From positions 1 to 56,269 of the forward strand of contig GG774890.1 in assembly GCA_000163695.1 (NCBI GenBank): a stretch of 56,269 bases of DNA. The letters run 5' to 3'. A program made the position numbers and the translations under genes. Each line of letters begins with the position of its first letter. Position 1 is the stretch's first letter. The stretch comes from Bacteroidetes oral taxon 274 str. F0058. Its GTDB lineage: Bacteria; Bacteroidota; Bacteroidia; Bacteroidales; Paludibacteraceae. The notes under the pieces are model-generated. The model was not told the DNA's origin, did no database searches, and saw nothing but the letters and a program-made list of their open reading frames with translations. Below are positions 52,589 through 56,269 of the stretch, piece by piece.

Positions 52589-52963
52589 ATGCTCATCAAT
52601 AGTTTTTACAATATCATATCATCTACACAGCTTGCCGACGGTAGCTACCGATACGAAGTATCTTTAGACGGCAGGCACGAAATTTTCAAAGGACATTTTC
52701 CCAAATTGCCCGTGTTGCCCGGAGTGTGCATATTACAGATAGTAAAGGATATAGTCGAAGACATAGTCGGCTACAAACTACGGCTGCGACAAGCCTCGAA
52801 CGTGAAGTTTATGTCGCTCATAATGCCCGATAGCAGCGACAATCGCTTAACGTTCGTGCTCAATATCTCTCGGACGGACGATACGAGCTGGGTAGTCAAA
52901 AATACCACATCTCAGAACGACATTACCGTTGTAAAACTGACAAACATATATCAATCCGTATGA
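52589..52963 (+). CDS. ApeI-like hotdog dehydratase
   Basis: 124 residues. The block FKGHFPKLPVLPGV (H36) is typical of FabA/FabZ-type enzymes, while the following ILQIVKDIV lacks the usual E-x-x-AQ of FabZ. It resembles the second dehydratase of aryl-polyene-type clusters. Its stop overlaps the next start by four bases (ATGA). Confidence 0.75.
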   Translation: MLINSFYNIISSTQLADGSYRYEVSLDGRHEIFKGHFPKLPVLPGVCILQIVKDIVEDIVGYKLRLRQASNVKFMSLIMPDSSDNRLTFVLNISRTDDTSWVVKNTTSQNDITVVKLTNIYQSV

Positions 52964-53421
52964 AAAAGATTATTTGTATCTCTCTGCTGCTCTGCCTCTC
53001 GCTCACGGCAACGGCACAAGACGACATTAGGGCGGCATTCCCCAGAGCCTCCGATACGAAAGAACGTGCTGCGGCATTCTACGAAATGATGAGCCGAAAA
53101 TCTGCAAGAGAGCCTCTCGTACAGGCATATCTCGGTGCAGCTCAGATGATTTATGCCAAATATTTTACAAAGAATCGACAGGAATATCTCCGTCGGGGGA
53201 AAGAGAATATAGAGGCTGCCATAAGGCAATCGCCACAGTCGATAGAGATAAGAATGATACGGTTGTCGATACAGGAGAACCTACCTAAGATAGTGCCCTA
53301 CCACCGTAATATCGTCGAAGACAAGCGTTTTATTCTCGACCATATAGACAGTCAGGACGATATACTGAAAGAATACATACTGGCATACATCGCGAGGTCT
53401 AAGTCGTTTGCCGACAAGTAA
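52960..53421 (+). CDS. Small exported helical protein of the ketosynthase operon
   Basis: 153 residues with a signal peptide ending at TATAQ (about residue 20). The mature part is helical and could be TPR-like. I do not recognise the family. The four-base overlap with the dehydratase gene shows that it belongs to the operon, so it may act on the exported product in the periplasm. Confidence 0.65.
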   Translation: MKKIICISLLLCLSLTATAQDDIRAAFPRASDTKERAAAFYEMMSRKSAREPLVQAYLGAAQMIYAKYFTKNRQEYLRRGKENIEAAIRQSPQSIEIRMIRLSIQENLPKIVPYHRNIVEDKRFILDHIDSQDDILKEYILAYIARSKSFADK

Positions 53422-53564
53422 TTAATGTGTTGCCGCACTATAATGACGATATTAATTCTGAAGGTAATACATAAACAAACATAATATATCGACATAATCG
53501 CCTCAATGCTTCAAAGTTACCCGAGTCGACAAAACGAGATACTAAAACCTTTCGACGTGCTATA

Positions 53565-53607
53565 AACAAAAAGCCCCACATCGTAATGGAAGCGGAGCTT
53601 TTTTATT
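53565..53607. terminator. Convergent terminator between the ketosynthase operon and pnp
   Basis: AAAAAGCCCC pairs with GGAGCTTTTT with one mismatch and has T-runs on both strands (TTTTTTATTT and TTTTTGTTTA). Confidence 0.65.
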
Positions 53608-55832
53608 TATCGTCTGTCGTGCTGACCGCGTGTCTTGTCGCGGTTGTCGGAGCGACGCTCTCTTTTGCCTCTGTGTCTGTCGTCAGACTTAGGACGCGGA
53701 GCAGGCTCTACCCAGCCCTCGGGGGCTTCTTTGAGTACTCTCGACGAGAGGCGATATTTGCCCGACTTATCGATTTCGATAAGTTTCACGTCGAAGGTGT
53801 CGCCCTCTTTGAGCCCCGTCTCTTCGATAGTGGCATATTTATTATAATCTATCTCCGATATATGCAGAAGACCCTCTTTGCCCGGCATAAACTCTACAAA
53901 CACACCGTAAGGCATTACCGATTTCACGGTCGAGGAGTAGACTTTGCCTGCTTCGGGCATAGCAGTGATACGTCGAACCTTTTCCAGAGCGGCTTCGATA
54001 GAGTCGCGGTTGGCAGCAGCGATTTCTACGATACCCACTTCGCCCTCTTCTTCGATAGAGATGGTAGCTCCCGTCTCGGCTTGTATGCCTTGTATTATCT
54101 TACCTTGAGGTCCTATTACCGCACCGATAAACTCTTTGGGTATGGTGATGACTTCTATCCTCGGTACGTGTGGTTTGAGGTCGGCACGCGGTTCGGCAAT
54201 AGTTTCCGTGATTTTGCCCAAGATGTGCATACGTCCTTCGTGAGCCTGACGCAGAGCGTTCTCGAGTATCTCGTACGACAAGCCGTCGACCTTTATATCC
54301 ATCTGTGTGGCGGTGATACCGTCGCGTGTGCCCGTTACTTTGAAGTCCATATCGCCCAGATGGTCTTCGTCGCCGAGTATATCGGACAGTACGGCATAGT
54401 TCTTACCCTTGTTTTCGGATATCAGCCCCATAGCTATCCCCGATACAGGTTTCGATATAGGTACACCTGCGTCCATTAGAGCAAGTGTGCCGGCACATAC
54501 GGTAGCCATCGACGACGAGCCGTTGCTCTCGAGTATATCGGATACGACACGGATACAATATTTGTAGTTTTCGGGTATGACGGGTTTCAGTGCACGCAGG
54601 GCAAGGTTGCCGTGTCCTACCTCGCGGCGTCCTACTCCACGCGAAGGACGAGCCTCGCCCGTAGAGAACGGCGGGAAGTTGTAATGCAGCAAGAAACGGT
54701 CTGTGCCCGTAATCAGAGCCTCGTCTATTATCTTCTCGTCGAGCTTAGTGCCGAGCGTTACGGTCGACAGACTCTGTGTCTCGCCTCGTGTGAAGATAGC
54801 TGAGCCGTGTGTTGCAGGCAGATAGTCGACCTCCGACCATATCGGGCGTATCTCGTTGGTTTTGCGTCCGTCGAGGCGTTTGCCCTCGTCGAGTATGGCA
54901 CGACGCATAGCGTCTTTTTCTACGTCGTGGTAATACCTTTTTATCAATGCTTTGCGTTCGTCTGTTGCCTCCTCTTCGGGTATGGTGGCAATATATTCTT
55001 CGACGATAGCCTCGAAAGCGGCAGTACGACAGTGTTTGTCGGCATTGCCCGATACGGCTATATCATAAGCTTTTTGGTATGTTTTTTCGCGAACGTCGCG
55101 GCGTAGGTCTTCATCGTTGTCTTCGTGGCAATAGAGACGTTTTTCGGTCTTACCTGCTGCCTCCATCATATCGAGCTGTACTTGGCATTGCGGCTTGATT
55201 GCTTCGTGTGCTGCCTTGATAGCATTGAGAAGAACATCTTCGGAGACCTCTTTCATCTCGCCTTCGACCATCATTATATTGTCCAACGTAGCTGCCACGA
55301 TGAGCTCAAGGTCTGCATTTTGTAGCTGCTCCATAGTAGGATTGATGACAAACTCGCCGTCGATACGTGCCACACGCACCTCCGATATAGGTCCGCCAAA
55401 CGGGATATCCGACACTGCCAGAGCAGCCGAGGCAGCAAGTCCCGCCAGGGCGTCGGGGGCATCTACTCCGTCGGCAGAGTATAGCGTAACATTTACAAAC
55501 GTCTCTGCGTGATAATCGTCGGGGAACAAGGGGCGTAGAGCTCTGTCCACAAGACGAGAGATGAGGATTTCGTAGTCCGACGGGCGTCCTTCGCGGCGAA
55601 GGAATCCGCCGGGGAAACGACCGCAGGCGGAGAATTTCTCTTTGTAATCTACCGACAACGGCATAAAGTCTGTTCCGGGGTTTGCTTCCTGAGCCGAGCA
55701 GACTGTGGCTAACAACATTGTTTTTCCCAGAGTTACCATCACGGCACCGTCGGCTTGTTTTGCCAATTTGCCCGTCTCGATGATAATTTCTCTTCCGTCC
55801 GGAAGCTGGACGGTCTTTCTAATCACATTCAT
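53607..55832 (-). CDS. pnp: Polynucleotide phosphorylase
   Basis: 741 residues. Two RNase PH domains, the KH domain (GPQGKIIQGIQAETG) and the S1 domain (GKVYSSTVKSVMPYGVFVEFM) are in order, followed by a basic tail rich in Arg and Asp. It degrades RNA from the 3' end with phosphate. Normal length; start MNVIRKTVQL. A TACCTTTG box lies at 55876-55883. Confidence 0.98.
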   Translation of the reverse strand: MNVIRKTVQLPDGREIIIETGKLAKQADGAVMVTLGKTMLLATVCSAQEANPGTDFMPLSVDYKEKFSACGRFPGGFLRREGRPSDYEILISRLVDRALRPLFPDDYHAETFVNVTLYSADGVDAPDALAGLAASAALAVSDIPFGGPISEVRVARIDGEFVINPTMEQLQNADLELIVAATLDNIMMVEGEMKEVSEDVLLNAIKAAHEAIKPQCQVQLDMMEAAGKTEKRLYCHEDNDEDLRRDVREKTYQKAYDIAVSGNADKHCRTAAFEAIVEEYIATIPEEEATDERKALIKRYYHDVEKDAMRRAILDEGKRLDGRKTNEIRPIWSEVDYLPATHGSAIFTRGETQSLSTVTLGTKLDEKIIDEALITGTDRFLLHYNFPPFSTGEARPSRGVGRREVGHGNLALRALKPVIPENYKYCIRVVSDILESNGSSSMATVCAGTLALMDAGVPISKPVSGIAMGLISENKGKNYAVLSDILGDEDHLGDMDFKVTGTRDGITATQMDIKVDGLSYEILENALRQAHEGRMHILGKITETIAEPRADLKPHVPRIEVITIPKEFIGAVIGPQGKIIQGIQAETGATISIEEEGEVGIVEIAAANRDSIEAALEKVRRITAMPEAGKVYSSTVKSVMPYGVFVEFMPGKEGLLHISEIDYNKYATIEETGLKEGDTFDVKLIEIDKSGKYRLSSRVLKEAPEGWVEPAPRPKSDDRHRGKRERRSDNRDKTRGQHDRR

Positions 55833-55875
55833 AAGTTAGTGAATCTTTTATATTTATACTTCTTTAAAATCGGCA

Positions 55876-55883
55876 CAAAGGTA
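55876..55883 (-). promoter_or_regulatory. -7 promoter box of pnp
   Basis: TACCTTTG on the minus strand, 44 bases upstream of the pnp start codon. Confidence 0.55.
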
Positions 55884-55932
55884 CTACTTTTTTTTTATTC
55901 AATATATAAAAGTATTGCGAATTTATCGAACA

Positions 55933-56269
55933 GTAGATTCAACAGGCAGAGTTATAAAAAAGAGAAAAAGGAGATTGGAATAAAAGCGACTTTCGCGGTC
56001 TTTGGTTTAACAAATATTGGATGCTGAGTAATTTATTATAAGATAATTGATTAATGTTCATTGTTTTGGGGATATATTGTCTGATAAGTTTATTTGTGTT
56101 CTCTACCGTCCCTTTCTGCCAAGAAGAATAAGGGTCGGTAAAATACACTGAGGTATGTAACTTTTTTGAAATCAGCTTATGTTTGGCAAATTCATCTCCG
56201 TTATCGGTTGTTATTGACTTGACGTGCTTTTTAAAAGGCTTCAGCAATCTGATGACCGTTTTTGCGACC
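55933..56269 (-). mobile_element. IS30-family element, partial (cut by the window end)
   Basis: It starts with the same end, GTAGATTCAAC, as the element at 32452 and runs to the window end with scattered base changes relative to that copy. It lies 100 bases upstream of pnp. Confidence 0.9.
55939..56269 (-). CDS. IS30-family transposase, C-terminal part
   Basis: The open frame covers the last ~110 residues of the transposase and is open at the window edge. It keeps the second Asp (TTDNGDEF) and the Glu (KGTVENTNK). A few substitutions separate it from the copy at 32458-33402 (for instance GDEF for GGEF and LLSIQ for LLGIQ). No stop or frameshift is seen. Confidence 0.9.
   Translation of the reverse strand, partial: VAKTVIRLLKPFKKHVKSITTDNGDEFAKHKLISKKLHTSVYFTDPYSSWQKGTVENTNKLIRQYIPKTMNINQLSYNKLLSIQYLLNQRPRKSLLFQSPFSLFYNSAC

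Noticed and set aside
53586..54479. Open frame of 297 codons opposite pnp
   Set aside because: It is antisense to the KH and S1 region of PNPase and has no independent support.

Overview
The window looks like chromosomal DNA from a member of the Bacteroidota, most likely order Bacteroidales. The grounds are: promoters of the Bacteroidetes type (TAnnTTTG near -7, TTTG near -33) before many genes, few Shine-Dalgarno sites, type IX secretion (T9SS) C-terminal sorting domains, lineage-typical families (DUF4494, DUF6913, BtrH_N/DUF4872), a TopA whose C-terminus has repeats and no zinc fingers, and IS30-family elements with 25-bp ends. I cannot name a genus from sequence alone.

Layout. 1-330: end of an rRNA operon (23S 3' end, 5S, terminator). 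414-10831, mostly minus strand: housekeeping and envelope genes (metallophosphoesterase, two thioredoxin-like proteins, ffh, nitrilase-type amidase, polysaccharide-deacetylase-like protein, ftsE, cyclophilin, GH16 glucanase, esterase). 11154-15458, minus: a compact respiratory operon nrfH-nrfA-ccsB-ccsA for nitrite reduction to ammonia plus its cytochrome c maturation proteins. 15582-17202: rfbB and a DUF6913 gene. 17435-22381, plus: SulP transporter, psd, a lipoprotein and yifB. 22648-24228: a seven-repeat propeller lipoprotein, a probable 25-codon gene with its own promoter and terminator, and a 200-bp deletion relic of an IS30 element. 24432-32333: mutS, a Sua5-type gene, topA, a lipoprotein, mdh. 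32452-34547: an intact IS30-family element next to an AT-rich HAD phosphatase gene that looks acquired. 34661-38611: a TonB_C-META fusion, DUF4494, rsmE, a GT2 glycosyltransferase and a T9SS cargo protein. 38809-41414 (minus) and 50053-53421 (plus): two separate acyl-carrier-protein-related loci. 41584-44366: a GtrA gene divergent from a cytidylyltransferase-SDR-CDP-alcohol phosphotransferase operon. 44424-49790: a tiny secreted domain protein, ogt, priA, tRNA-Ala(GGC) and a duplicated beta-repeat T9SS protein. 53607-55832: pnp. From 55933 a second full-type IS30 copy runs out of the window.

How the genes may work together. The locus 50053-53421 (ACP, intact ketosynthase, chain-length-factor-like partner without catalytic residues, hotdog dehydratase, small exported protein) resembles the core of aryl-polyene/flexirubin-type pathways. 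The locus 38809-41414 carries an ApeP-like dehydratase, a small unknown protein, a BtrH-like ACP acyltransferase and an ABC ATPase with no permease, which would suit later steps on the same ACP-bound chain. The operon 42249-44366 has the enzyme set expected to make a CDP-activated alcohol and transfer it to a lipid. These two pathways are the best candidates here for undescribed biochemistry; their products cannot be read from the sequence.
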